Positions 1-8,860 are shown, counted from the stretch's first letter. The stretch: DNA of 64,000 nucleotides from Paenirhizobium naphthalenivorans (GCF_007992095.1 NZ_BJZP01000019.1:1-64000), one strand, 5' to 3'. Numbers and translations: made by a program. Notes: generated by a model from the letters alone, not told the origin.

Positions 1-71
1 ACTTTTTCATCTGCGCCGCTTGTGCGGGGTTGGGGCTTGGCCTATCCCTTGCCGTGCCGGGTTTCCGGCAT

Positions 72-228
72 TCGTTCTCAGGGCGGGGTGAAAGTCCCCA
101 CCGGCGGTAGGGAGGTATTCTCCGAGCCCGCGAGCGCTTTTCATGGTGGCCCGCGCCGCCTCGGAAAGGTCAGCAGATCCGGTTGAATTCCGGAGCCGAC
201 GGTCACAGTCCGGATGAAAGAGAATGAG
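72..228 (+). promoter_or_regulatory. FMN riboswitch (RFN element)
   Basis: The conserved RFN core is visible: a GGGCGGGGTGAAAGTCCCC stretch, then CCGGCGGTA, and in the 3' half CCGACGGTCACAGTCCGGATG followed by AGAGAATGA, which closes the basal stem with the TTCTCAGGG at the 5' end. This aptamer senses flavin mononucleotide. It lies about 175 nt upstream of a DMT-family transporter, as in rhizobial ribN genes. The stretch 229-403 is the probable expression platform and contains several short GC hairpins (for example near 338-355), but no clear U-tailed terminator, so control of translation initiation seems more likely than termination. Confidence 0.95.
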
Positions 229-403
229 GCAAGGGGCATGCACCGTATTCCCGGAGGCGATCCGGGAGTGGGGAGGCCTCGCTCCAGTGTGTCGTCGGTC
301 TCGATCGCACGGCATTCAGGTGTGGCAGACCGCATGCGCGGCTGGCTGCGCACTTGCCCTCATGCGTCCTGATTTGTGTTGGTCCTTTGTGAAGGAAAGA
401 AAC

Positions 404-1303
404 ATGAATCAGAGCTCCCTTACGCTCTCCCGTTCTCGGGCTTTTGTCGGCGCTTCCTACATGGTGCTGGCGGGTATTGCCTTTGCAATTCTCAATGTCG
501 CCACGCAATGGCTGGCAATGACACTCGCCTTTTCACCCGCCTCGGCTGCCTTTTGGCAGTATGGCTTCGCCCTCGTGCTTTCAGTACCCTTGCTCTTTAG
601 GCTTGGCCTTGGCGCCATGCGTACGCGCTATCCTGGACGCCATCTTCTGCGCGTGCTGCTTGCTGCGCTTGGCGTGCAGGCCTGGGTCGCCGGTCTCGCC
701 ACCGTGCCGATCTGGCAGGCGATCGCGCTGGTGATGACCTCGCCCTTCTTTATCATCATCGGCGCCAGGCTGTTTCTTGGCGAGGAGGTCGGGCGAACCC
801 GTTGGGCCGCGACGCTTGTCGGCTTTGCCGGGGCGATGATCATCCTGCAACCCTGGTCGGAGAGTTTTGCGCCGGCAGCGCTGCTGCCGATCCTCTCTGC
901 GTTGCTATGGGGCGGCTCGTCGCTGCTGATGAAGAACCTGACGGCTTTCGAGCCGCCTGAGACCGTTACTGTCTGGCTGCTGGTGCTTTTGACGCCGATC
1001 AACGCTGGTCTGGCCCTGGCTTCCGGCTTCGTGGTGCCATCCGGGTTGGCACTGGTGCTGCTGCTCTCTGCCGGTTTGCTGACGGTCGTCGGCCAGTATC
1101 TGCTGACGCTTGCCTATAAGGCGGCCGACGCCGCCTATGTTCAGCCCTTCGATGATCTGAAGCTGCCGCTCAACGTGCTCGCCGGCTGGCTGGTCTTCGG
1201 CTACGCGCCCGCCGGCTATCTCTGGCTCGGCGCGGCTCTGATCCTCGGCGGCTCGCTGTTCCTGATGACGGTGGAAATGCGCAAGGAACGGGCCGCAGCC
1301 TGA
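404..1303 (+). CDS. ribN: riboflavin transporter, EamA/DMT family (RibN-like)
   Basis: A 299-aa polytopic inner-membrane protein with about ten hydrophobic helices in two EamA-type halves (roughly residues 10-145 and 155-290). Family knowledge: RibN proteins of rhizobia import riboflavin and are preceded by FMN riboswitches; an FMN riboswitch is indeed directly upstream. The ATG at 404 is chosen because GAAGGAAAG lies just upstream; the frame is open to 224, but that would put translation inside the aptamer. The assignment to riboflavin rests on family plus riboswitch; without the riboswitch it would only be a generic drug/metabolite transporter. Confidence 0.85.
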   Translation: MNQSSLTLSRSRAFVGASYMVLAGIAFAILNVATQWLAMTLAFSPASAAFWQYGFALVLSVPLLFRLGLGAMRTRYPGRHLLRVLLAALGVQAWVAGLATVPIWQAIALVMTSPFFIIIGARLFLGEEVGRTRWAATLVGFAGAMIILQPWSESFAPAALLPILSALLWGGSSLLMKNLTAFEPPETVTVWLLVLLTPINAGLALASGFVVPSGLALVLLLSAGLLTVVGQYLLTLAYKAADAAYVQPFDDLKLPLNVLAGWLVFGYAPAGYLWLGAALILGGSLFLMTVEMRKERAAA

Positions 1304-1332
1304 CACGAGGCGCCGACAGAGGAATGTCTCCT

Positions 1333-1350
1333 TTGTCATCCGCTTGTCAT
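1333..1350 (+). promoter_or_regulatory. candidate PHO box (PhoB site)
   Basis: Two direct copies of TTGTCAT separated by four bases (1333-1339 and 1344-1350), an 11-bp period matching the PhoB consensus CTGTCAT-N4-CTGTCAT. It lies 54 bp upstream of the chosen ATG of the esterase-like/phytase gene, where an activator that replaces the -35 box would sit. A weaker inverted half-site (ATGACG) follows at 1355. Confidence 0.7.
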
Positions 1351-1404
1351 CGCCATGACGCAAAAGGCTCCCTGTCCCTTTTCACGGAAACAGGAGGTTT
1401 CCCC

Positions 1405-3603
1405 ATGACATATGGTCTTTCCCGCGCAGCGCTGACCGCGGCGTTGCTGGCATCCGTTGCCGTTCCGGCCAGTGCCGAACAGGTATTCAATCGCATCGCG
1501 TCCTTCCCTGTCGCCGCCAACATGCCGGCCGACAAGGACGTGAAGTCCGTTTCTTCCGCTGAAATCATTGCGGCCAGCGAAGATGGTATGACGCTCGTCT
1601 ATTCCGATAGCCCGCTTGGCGCGATCGGATTCGTTGACATTTCGGACGCCAGGGCTCCAAAGGCCGGCGGCGCGCTGATGATGGGTGGCGAACCGACTTC
1701 GGTCGGTATCGCGGGCGGTAAAGCCCTCGTCGCCGTCAATACCTCCGAAAGCTATGTGAAGCCTTCGGGCAAGCTCGATGTTGTCGATCTCGCTACCAAG
1801 ACGGTTGAGGCCTCTTGTGACCTCGGCGGTCAGCCAGATTCGGTCGCCATTTCCCCGGACAAGACCTTCGCCGCGATCGCCATCGAGAACGAGCGCGACG
1901 AAGAGTTGAACGACGGAGCCCTGCCGCAGATGCCGGCCGGCGACCTGATCATCGTTTCGCTCAAGGACGGCGTGGCTGATTGCGCAACGATCAAGCATGT
2001 CGACGTGACCGGTCTGGCCGAAATCGCCCCGGAAGATCCTGAACCGGAATTCGTTTCGATCAACAGTCTTGGCGAAATCGCGCTGACGATGCAGGAGAAC
2101 AACCACATCGTCATCATCGATGGCAAGACGGGTGAAGTGAAGTCGCACTTCTCCGCCGGCGCGGTCGACATTGCCGGTATTGACACCAAGACTGATGGCG
2201 CGCTGAAATTCACTGGCAAGCTGGAAGGCGTCAAACGCGAACCCGACGCCGTCAAGTGGCTCGACGACAACCGAATCGTCATCGCCAATGAGGGTGACTA
2301 TGAGGGCGGTTCGCGCAGCTTCACGATCTTCGACAAGACCGGCAAGGAACTGTTCGAATCGGGGCCGTCGCTTGAGCTGGAAATCGCCCGTCTCGGCCAT
2401 TTCCCTGACAAGCGCGCCAAGAAGAAGGGTGTCGAACTCGAAGGCCTGGAAACGGCAACCTTTGGCGACCAGAGGTATTTCTTCGTTCTGTCCGAGCGCG
2501 CCTCCGTCGCCGCGGTTTACAAGGACACAGGCGCCGAGCCTGAACTGATGCAGATCCTGCCGTCGGGCATTTCGCCTGAAGGCGTCGTCGCCATTCCGGG
2601 CCGCAACCTGCTTGCCACCGCCAACGAGGTGGACCTGGTCGAGGATGGAGGCGCCCGTTCGCATGTCATGCTTTATGAACTGGCTGAAGGCGAGAAGGCC
2701 TATCCGATGATCCAGTCGGATATGGTCGATGATTCGCCGATCGGTTGGGGCGCGCTTTCCGGTCTCGTCGGCGATGCTGAAAAGGCTGGCCAGCTCTACG
2801 CGGTCAACGACAGCTTCTATAGCATGCAGCCGACAATCTTCACCATCGACGCCACTGCCAAGCCGGCCAGGATCGTGTCTGCCCTGCCGGTCACCCGCGG
2901 CGGCCAGGCAGCGCAGAAACTCGACATGGAGGGCATTACGCTTGACGGCAAGGGCGGCTTCTGGCTGGCTTCCGAAGGTAATTCGGACAAGCTTACACCG
3001 CATGCACTCTACCATGTCAGCAACAAGGGCGAGATTAAGGAAGAGATCGCGCTTCCTGCCGATCTGCTGAAGAACGAGATCCGCTTCGGTTTCGAGGGTG
3101 TCACCATGATCGGTTCGGGCGATGATGCGACGCTGTGGATGGCTGTTCAGCGCGAGTGGAAGGACGACGAGAAGGGGACGGTCAAGCTCGTCTCCTACAA
3201 TCCGAAGTCCAAGGAGTGGGGCGCTGTGCGCTATCCGCTGGACAAGGGTGAAGCCGGTTGGGTCGGCCTCTCGGAAATCTCCGCCCATGGCGACTACGTC
3301 TACATCATCGAACGCGACAACCAGATCGGCGATGCGGCCAAGATCAAGAAGCTCTACCGCGTGGCGCTTGCCGATCTGAAGCCGGCCAAGATCGGTGGCG
3401 AGCTGCCGCTGGTCAAGAAGGAGGAGGTCCACGACTTCCTGCCGGACCTCAAAGCCGCCACCAATGGCTATGTTGTCGACAAGCTCGAAGGCTTTACCTT
3501 CGATGCGTCAGGCCAGGCCTATGCCGTGACCGACAATGACGGTGTCGATGATTCGTCGGGCGAGACCCTGTTTTTCCCGGTCGACCTCAAGGGCACCAAC
3601 TAA
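1405..3603 (+). CDS. secreted esterase-like activity of phytase family protein
   Basis: A 732-aa protein with an N-terminal Sec signal (residues 1-23, cleavage after PASA) and no other membrane segment, so probably periplasmic or exported. The body has repeated beta-strand blocks typical of a propeller (near residues 30-260), followed by a segment with DMEGITLD, LASEGN and RFGFEGVTM motifs matching the 'esterase-like activity of phytase' domain (about residues 410-710). ATG 1405 is preceded by CAGGAGG at good spacing; the frame also opens at 1324, but that would overlap the PHO box. The PHO box suggests induction by phosphate starvation and a role in releasing phosphate from organic esters. 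The substrate is not determinable. Confidence 0.8.
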   Translation: MTYGLSRAALTAALLASVAVPASAEQVFNRIASFPVAANMPADKDVKSVSSAEIIAASEDGMTLVYSDSPLGAIGFVDISDARAPKAGGALMMGGEPTSVGIAGGKALVAVNTSESYVKPSGKLDVVDLATKTVEASCDLGGQPDSVAISPDKTFAAIAIENERDEELNDGALPQMPAGDLIIVSLKDGVADCATIKHVDVTGLAEIAPEDPEPEFVSINSLGEIALTMQENNHIVIIDGKTGEVKSHFSAGAVDIAGIDTKTDGALKFTGKLEGVKREPDAVKWLDDNRIVIANEGDYEGGSRSFTIFDKTGKELFESGPSLELEIARLGHFPDKRAKKKGVELEGLETATFGDQRYFFVLSERASVAAVYKDTGAEPELMQILPSGISPEGVVAIPGRNLLATANEVDLVEDGGARSHVMLYELAEGEKAYPMIQSDMVDDSPIGWGALSGLVGDAEKAGQLYAVNDSFYSMQPTIFTIDATAKPARIVSALPVTRGGQAAQKLDMEGITLDGKGGFWLASEGNSDKLTPHALYHVSNKGEIKEEIALPADLLKNEIRFGFEGVTMIGSGDDATLWMAVQREWKDDEKGTVKLVSYNPKSKEWGAVRYPLDKGEAGWVGLSEISAHGDYVYIIERDNQIGDAAKIKKLYRVALADLKPAKIGGELPLVKKEEVHDFLPDLKAATNGYVVDKLEGFTFDASGQAYAVTDNDGVDDSSGETLFFPVDLKGTN

Positions 3604-3625
3604 GCTTCGTCCTCCCAAGACGACT

Positions 3626-3655
3626 GGAGGCCGGGTGAGCGATCTTCCGGCCTCC
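3626..3655. terminator. hairpin between convergent genes
   Basis: GGAGGCCGG pairs perfectly with CCGGCCTCC across a 12-nt loop, in the 88-bp gap between the 3' ends of the esterase-like gene (plus) and the aldo/keto reductase gene (minus). It has no long U-tract, so it may work as a weak bidirectional terminator or only protect 3' ends. Confidence 0.5.
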
Positions 3656-3691
3656 GCCATTTGCTGTGCTGGTTCCGTTTGCGCAGTTGTC

Positions 3692-4678
3692 CTACCAGCG
3701 CTGGTGCACGTGCGGTGCGATCAGTCGGTCGTAGATCTCCTTTGCCGCCGCCATGACATCGGCCGAAATAGCCGGCAAGTCGGACACTGCTGCGTTCGCT
3801 TTCGCTTGGGCCTCGTTGCGCGCGCCGGGGATCACGACGGTGACCGCCTCGTGCATCAGGATCCAGCGCAGCGCAAACGCCGCCATCGCCGTGCCTGCGG
3901 GCACAAGCTTGCGTACTTCCTCTACCGCCTGCAGCCCCGTTTCGAACGGCACGCCGGCAAAGGTCTCACCGACATCGAAGGCCTCGCCGTGGCGATTGAA
4001 GCTACGGTGGTCTTCCGCTGCGAACTTCGTTGCCGCCGTGATTTTGCCCGACAGAAGGCCGCTCGCCAGCGGTACGCGCGCGATTACCGCGACATTGCGG
4101 CGTTTCGCTTCCTGAAAGAACAGGCCGGCCGGGCGCTGGCGGAACATGTTGAAGATGATCTGCACGCTGACGACGCCCGGATATTCGATGGCCTTCAACC
4201 CTTCCTCGACCTTTTCGACACTCACGCCATAATTGGCGATCTTGCCGGCGCGCTTGAGCTGCTCCAGTGCCTCGAAGACCTCAGGCCGATAGTAGACGTC
4301 TGTCGGCGGGCAGTGCAGCTGGACGAGATCGAGACGCTCGACCGCCAGGTTTTTCAACGACCTGTCGATGAAACCTTCGAGATTGACCTTGGTATAGCCG
4401 TCGGCGACGTGCGGATCGAGGCGCCGTCCGGCCTTGGTCGCCACCATCGGGCGAGCCCCGCCGCGGGTTTTCAGGACGTCGGCGATGATTCGCTCCGAGC
4501 GGCCATCGCCGTAGACGTCCGCAGTATCGACGAAAGTCACGCCAGCGTCGAGCGCGGCATTGAGCGCCGCCCGTCCGTCGGCTTCGGAGACCTCGCCCCA
4601 GGAACCGCCGATCTGCCAAGCGCCGAAGCCGATGTCGCTGACAGTGAAGTCCGTTCTTCCGAATGAATGCAGGCGCAT
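3692..4678 (-). CDS. aldo/keto reductase
   Basis: A 328-aa NADPH-dependent oxidoreductase with the aldo/keto reductase TIM-barrel layout. The catalytic tetrad can be followed: Asp and Tyr in FVDTADVYGDGRSE (about residues 47-60), Lys in MVATKAG, and His in LVQLHCPP. The C-terminal region has the IPGARNEAQ cofactor-binding motif. Start 4678 is preceded by GGAGGATC; upstream in-frame codons lack a comparable site. It stands alone and converges on the phytase-like gene. The subfamily resembles the YghZ/Tas-type general reductases; the natural substrate is unknown. Confidence 0.9.
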   Translation of the reverse strand: MRLHSFGRTDFTVSDIGFGAWQIGGSWGEVSEADGRAALNAALDAGVTFVDTADVYGDGRSERIIADVLKTRGGARPMVATKAGRRLDPHVADGYTKVNLEGFIDRSLKNLAVERLDLVQLHCPPTDVYYRPEVFEALEQLKRAGKIANYGVSVEKVEEGLKAIEYPGVVSVQIIFNMFRQRPAGLFFQEAKRRNVAVIARVPLASGLLSGKITAATKFAAEDHRSFNRHGEAFDVGETFAGVPFETGLQAVEEVRKLVPAGTAMAAFALRWILMHEAVTVVIPGARNEAQAKANAAVSDLPAISADVMAAAKEIYDRLIAPHVHQRW

Positions 4679-4832
4679 GGGTGATCCTCCATAGGTCATT
4701 TTCTGTATTGTTGCGGTTACCAAGCGGTGCCCACCCGGGCAAGGCTGGATGCGTCTGGTTGCCGGACATGCTCGGCCGCCCATTGCCCATGCACGCCGCA
4801 AAAACACCGTGAATTAAGCATAACATAACGCC

Positions 4833-5945
4833 GTGACACGGATATTGACGCTGCTCAAGGTTCTGCGTTTTGTCTCGCTGCTGGCCGCAGGGCTTGCAGT
4901 GTGGAATTCCGCGACCGTCGTATACAGCGCCGGCGCAGCCTTGGGGTTGGTGGATCCTGCCGCGCTGGCCGGGTTCCGCCTCTACATGGCCTCGACCCAG
5001 GCGTTTGTTACAGAAATCGAGCAGGCCATTGCCGACGGCGACCATGCCTATGCGACAGCGCTTTGCGATCTCGCCATCCGCCACGGCCACGAGCTTCCGC
5101 CGGCCTTGCGCGACCGTGCCCAGGGAACGTTGCTTGGGCGCGCCTATCAGTCGGGCCGCCGGGCGGCGAAAGGTTTCGTTTTCGGTTCGCTTGACAGTGG
5201 CGCGGAAATCGCCGGTTCGGTGGCGAGTGACCTGATCGGTGTCGGCGACCTGCGCGACTTTTCGGTCCAGGGTTTTCGTTATCTCTCAAACGATGGATAC
5301 GATCCGATTCTGCTGGGTCTTTCTGCGGTCGGACTCGGCTTGACGGTATCGGCCTACGGTAGTGCCGGTGCTACAGTCGTACCCGATGCCGGTCTCTCCG
5401 TCCTGAAGAGTGCTTACCGGAGCCGGAAGCTCTCGGCTCCTCTCACCGCCTACTTGTCGAAGAACGTCGCGAAGATCGTCGACACCCGGCTGCTGAAGGC
5501 GGAATTCACGGCCGCTGCGGACGAAGGTGCGCTTGGTCTTTCTCGGCTGCGCACGGCTGCCGTTCGCTCAGTTGACGACACTGCAGCCCGTGCGCTGATC
5601 GATGACGCCACTGTTCTTGGTGAGATTTCAACGAAAGGCGGCATGCGAAGCTCGGTTGCAGCCCTGTCGCTCGCTGAGAGCCCGAAGGAACTGCGCAAGC
5701 TGCAAAAGGTCGCGACTCACTTCGGCGACGGGACGCACGCGGTGATGAAATTCCTGGGACGCTCGATTCTGGAGGTCGGCGCGATGCTCTATGCCGTCGC
5801 ATCCGCGCTCGCGGGTCTGTCGCTTGTGATCGGCGCCTTCGTGCTCAAACGGTTGCTCAAGCTTGTGCTATGGCCATTGCGCCGCGCGGGCCTGGCCCAG
5901 TCGCCGGCGTTGCCGGTTTTGCTGAGGATCGCGCGGTTTGCCTGA
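4833..5945 (+). CDS. hypothetical membrane-anchored protein
   Basis: A 370-aa protein with a GTG start. I do not recognise a family. One hydrophobic segment lies near the N-terminus (about residues 10-40) and a second near the C-terminus (about 310-345, followed by a basic tail), with a mostly helical soluble middle of some 260 residues. That gives a hairpin topology with both ends at the membrane. The middle is rich in Ala, Ser and Leu and has no catalytic motif that I can see. Codon use looks like the core genome. It is divergent from the aldo/keto reductase (154 bp apart) and converges on the glycosyltransferase gene. Confidence 0.7.
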   Translation: MTRILTLLKVLRFVSLLAAGLAVWNSATVVYSAGAALGLVDPAALAGFRLYMASTQAFVTEIEQAIADGDHAYATALCDLAIRHGHELPPALRDRAQGTLLGRAYQSGRRAAKGFVFGSLDSGAEIAGSVASDLIGVGDLRDFSVQGFRYLSNDGYDPILLGLSAVGLGLTVSAYGSAGATVVPDAGLSVLKSAYRSRKLSAPLTAYLSKNVAKIVDTRLLKAEFTAAADEGALGLSRLRTAAVRSVDDTAARALIDDATVLGEISTKGGMRSSVAALSLAESPKELRKLQKVATHFGDGTHAVMKFLGRSILEVGAMLYAVASALAGLSLVIGAFVLKRLLKLVLWPLRRAGLAQSPALPVLLRIARFA

Positions 5946-6058
5946 CGGTAAAGCCGCGCCGCGATTCGTGTCTCGCAGGGCTGATTCGTGCCGATCCCAA
6001 GGTATAGGCCGGCCCGGCCTTGCTCTGTCCGCAGTGGGCTGCGAGACGAAGAAGCTGA

Positions 6059-7774
6059 TCAACGGAATGGCTCTTGGCGGGGCGGAAATGCCGGCACATC
6101 GATGTTGTCCGGGTCCAATCCCGCTTTGCGGCGCTCGACCATCATGCGGTAGCCGCGTTCCAAATGGCGAGTGAACCGCTCTGTATCAAAAAGAGGAGCG
6201 GAGAATCGATTATCCAGCAGGCGCTGCCGCAGGCTTTTCAGGAGACTTTGGTTCTTGGCCAGTTCGCAAGCGAGTGCGACATATTCATCGGTGCTTTCGG
6301 AAACCAGTTCAGGCACCCCAGCCGCAACTAAAAGGCTCTCGGACACTCTTGACGCAAAGTTACTTCCCTTGGTTGTCAATACCGGCAAGCCTGCCCACAG
6401 GCAGTCTGATGTTGTCGTATGTCCGTTGCACGGAAAAGTGTCTAGGCATAAATCTGCGGCCTGCAATCTGGCGATATGAGCTTCGTAACCAATCGGTCTT
6501 GCAAAAATCACTCTGTCGGGCGCCACTGATTGCGCGTCTAAGTAGCGCAGAAGGTTTTCTTGCGCTATTTCATTGTCGCACATCATCCAGAGAATGCTAT
6601 CGGGGCAATTCCTTAGTATGCTGGCCCAAGCGCCGATGGTTTCAGGAGAGATCTTCTTGACGTTGTTAAACGATGCGAAAATCATTCTGTCTGTCGGAAT
6701 GCCAGCGTCTTGGCGCCTCATGGGCGGAGGCAGCGGCCGCCTTTTGTTGTCATTCGCCTGATAGCACTCTGGCAGTCGGCAGAATTTTTCATGATAAAAC
6801 GGTTTGCTGGTGTCAGGGGTGACGGTAGGGTCGCCAATTACATAGTCACAATCGATCCCGGTTACACTGCCAGGAAAGCCGAGCCACGAAACTTGGATGG
6901 GGGCGGGGCCTGAGTTTATCAGCCCGATACGAGCGCCACTCGTGTGCCCTTTAAGATCGACCAGAATGTCGATCCCGTCATCGCGGATTCGAGCATGTGC
7001 CTCCGCATCTGTGAGATCTCTGATGCTGACCAGTTTACCGACCTCTTGTCGGAAACCCGCGTCATTGGCGATGAGCGAGTCGGGAGTGTTGCAATAGAGC
7101 GTGATCTCGAAGTCATTGCGGTCGTGACACTCAAGGACGCCGCGCATCAAAATGATGGTAGCGTGGGCGCTGGAGAAGTCCGCTGAGAAATATCCGATCC
7201 TGATCTTACGTGCGAACTGATGCGGTTGAGCGCGGCGCCTTTTGCGGTCGTCACTTGAGAAAAGGGGGGCTCTGAGGTCGCGAATCCGGGAGTTGATGCC
7301 TTCGTCCCCGCACCACATGAGGTTATTAAATGGCAATTCGCAGGATCTTATGAATTCATCATTTGCTGTGATGCCAGCCATCGCCTGCTTGTTAGCCTCT
7401 AACAATTCCTCAGTGAGGAGAAAATCAAAGAGGTGGTGGCGGCGAAAGGCGGCCGCGGTATGGTCGCGCGGTGATCGCTTCAGAATCGCGTCTGCTGCTT
7501 GCAGTGCCTTCCATGTATTTCCGGCCTTGCGAAATAGCTCAAACGCCAAATTGCAAAACTTGAGTGAAGCGGGCGAATCTATATTCGCTGCTCTGACGAA
7601 AACTTCGGCCGCCGATTCGTATTTATCCTGATAGTAGTAACTCTGGGCGACCATTGCTAAAGAAGCACAGTCATTAATGGAATTCTTCTGTTCGATTACT
7701 TTGAATATATCAACTACAGATTGAAAATCTCTATCAATATATTTTAATCTTATTAATGATATTCTGTGTTTCAT
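6059..7774 (-). CDS. TPR / O-GlcNAc transferase SPINDLY-family glycosyltransferase
   Basis: A 571-aa protein. Residues 1-130 are helical and TPR-like (for example AQSYYYQDKYESAAEVF); residues about 190-560 match the GT41 catalytic region with IRIGYFSADF, VDLKGHTSGAR, PIQVSWLGFPGS and the UDP-sugar site segment LDTFPCNGHTTTSD. Family role: transfers a sugar from UDP-sugar to proteins or surface polymers in the cytoplasm. The gene has visibly lower GC and different codon use from its neighbours, especially the first 300 bases, suggesting acquisition. The ATG at 7774 lacks a clear ribosome binding site, so the exact start is uncertain. It has no operon partner. The acceptor is unknown; flagellin or envelope glycosylation is only a guess. 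Confidence 0.85.
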   Translation of the reverse strand: MKHRISLIRLKYIDRDFQSVVDIFKVIEQKNSINDCASLAMVAQSYYYQDKYESAAEVFVRAANIDSPASLKFCNLAFELFRKAGNTWKALQAADAILKRSPRDHTAAAFRRHHLFDFLLTEELLEANKQAMAGITANDEFIRSCELPFNNLMWCGDEGINSRIRDLRAPLFSSDDRKRRRAQPHQFARKIRIGYFSADFSSAHATIILMRGVLECHDRNDFEITLYCNTPDSLIANDAGFRQEVGKLVSIRDLTDAEAHARIRDDGIDILVDLKGHTSGARIGLINSGPAPIQVSWLGFPGSVTGIDCDYVIGDPTVTPDTSKPFYHEKFCRLPECYQANDNKRRPLPPPMRRQDAGIPTDRMIFASFNNVKKISPETIGAWASILRNCPDSILWMMCDNEIAQENLLRYLDAQSVAPDRVIFARPIGYEAHIARLQAADLCLDTFPCNGHTTTSDCLWAGLPVLTTKGSNFASRVSESLLVAAGVPELVSESTDEYVALACELAKNQSLLKSLRQRLLDNRFSAPLFDTERFTRHLERGYRMMVERRKAGLDPDNIDVPAFPPRQEPFR

Positions 7775-8315
7775 TTCGTAAATATATTTGTAATTTTAGG
7801 TTGAAAACTACATGATTTTTAAAGTCGTATTGTGATTTTGGCTGTTGCCATTTGGAAATTTCTTTTGTTGTTCGTTTGTTTTTTTTGTCTTGTTCCATTT
7901 CTCGGCGGTCTAAGGGGTAGGATAGTGGGCGCCATGCAATTGATCTAGGGGGGGGGTGCTTCTCGCGCGGCCTTGCCGGTGCTTGTGAATGAAAGGCGCA
8001 CTTTCACTCTCGTAATCTGACTGCTGATTATGGGGGAGGGCCTCCTGCGCAATCTCTTTGGTGTGGCCTGCGAGGTTGTCGCTCCCGTTGATATTCGCGT
8101 CGATGCCGATCTCGATATGCGTGAACGGTTGTTTTGCAACGTTATGCGGCTTGTTGTGCGTGCTGGTAATTCCGTGGCATCCGCTGTTTTTCCCGGTGGG
8201 TGTGTGCGGCGGGACAGAGGCGCGCACGACTGGAAAATAGCATGCTGAGCAAGTCAAAGGCCTGCTCTAACGGTTCGATGATTAAATCCGCAGCAAATGC
8301 ATCAAAAAATGGGAA
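7775..8315. other. AT-rich intergenic stretch upstream of the glycosyltransferase
   Basis: Positions 7775-7905 are strongly AT-rich with T-runs and presumably hold the glycosyltransferase promoter. Positions 7906-8250 return to normal GC and carry short overlapping ORFs on both strands (plus 8030-8248, minus 7910-8257) without recognisable domains or convincing ribosome binding sites. A G9 run occurs at about 7948. No gene can be supported here; it may be decayed sequence at the edge of an acquired segment. Confidence 0.4.
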
Positions 8316-8391
8316 TGGTGGGCGATGAGAGACTCGAACTCCCGACATCCTCGGTGTAAACGAGGCGCTCTACCAACTGAGCTAATCGCCC
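8316..8391 (-). tRNA. tRNA-Val (anticodon TAC)
   Basis: On the minus strand it begins GGGCGATTAGCTCAGTTGG, with the anticodon loop reading TT-TAC-AC between CTCG/CGAG stems, the T-arm GGGAGTTCGAGTCTC, and the 3' end ATCGCCCACCA with encoded CCA. The acceptor stem GGGCGAT/ATCGCCC pairs fully. Length 76 nt. Confidence 0.97.
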
Positions 8392-8639
8392 TTCCGCGAC
8401 ATCGGGCTCGGCCCGCCGCGTCGGTGGCCGTCATCTATGCGGATCAGGAAAAATCCGCAAGAGTGTTTGTGAAGATTTTTTGTTTTTTTTGTTGGTCGGT
8501 CGGTGCGTTTTGCTGCCGGGCCCTGGATTTCCGGGCTTTTCGCTGGGGAGGGAGAGGGGCGTTGTCCGTGGGTTCGTGGGGATCGATCCTGATGCGGTGA
8601 ACAAAATTCGGTCCGTCATGGAATTGTCTTCGATCGCGC
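8392..8639. other. spacer between divergent tRNA genes
   Basis: Apart from the tRNA-Val promoter, this holds T-rich and G-rich runs at about 8476-8500 and 8544-8580 and no supportable ORF. Confidence 0.5.
8433..8461 (-). promoter_or_regulatory. promoter of tRNA-Val
   Basis: On the minus strand CTTGCG (8461-8456) and ATAGAT (8438-8433) are separated by 17 bp, close to the rhizobial consensus CTTGAC-N17-CTATAT, about 40 bp upstream of the tRNA 5' end. Confidence 0.55.
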
Positions 8640-8668
8640 TTGACACCAATAACCGAACCCCTTAGTTA
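8640..8668 (+). promoter_or_regulatory. promoter of tRNA-Asp
   Basis: Perfect TTGACA (8640-8645), 17-bp spacer, then TAGTTA (8663-8668), about 60 bp upstream of the mature tRNA 5' end. Confidence 0.65.
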
Positions 8669-8730
8669 GCCGCTCATCGGACGGCCTAGCCGAACGTGAC
8701 GAAGCGGAAACGCTTCTGTTTGAGAAATGC

Positions 8731-8807
8731 GCGGGTGTAGCTCAGTTGGTTAGAGTGCCGGCCTGTCACGCCGGAGGTCGCGGGTTCGAGCCCCGTCACT
8801 CGCGCCA
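8731..8807 (+). tRNA. tRNA-Asp (anticodon GTC)
   Basis: GCGGGTGTAGCTCAGTTGG at the 5' end, anticodon loop CT-GTC-AC between CCGGC and GCCGG, T-arm GCGGGTTCGAGCCCCGTC region, and a 3' end pairing CACTCGC with the acceptor followed by G-CCA. 77 nt, CCA encoded. Confidence 0.97.
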
Positions 8808-8831
8808 TTCTTTCCCTCCCATTTTTAGACT

Positions 8832-8860
8832 TTTGTTGCGCCGCAGCGCCATAATATACC
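8832..8860 (+). promoter_or_regulatory. possible nuo operon promoter
   Basis: CTTTTG and AATATA with about 17 bp between them lie roughly 185 bp upstream of nuoA, in the only sizeable gap before the operon (8808-9045). The match to the consensus is moderate; transcription from further upstream cannot be excluded. Confidence 0.3.

Noticed and set aside
1336..3432. 698-codon open frame antisense to the phytase-like gene
   Set aside because: Low-complexity Arg/Asp-rich translation typical of a GC-rich shadow frame; the sense frame has a signal peptide and domain motifs.
7910..8257. 115-codon minus ORF and overlapping 72-codon plus ORF
   Set aside because: Neither has a ribosome binding site or recognisable domain; both may be chance frames.
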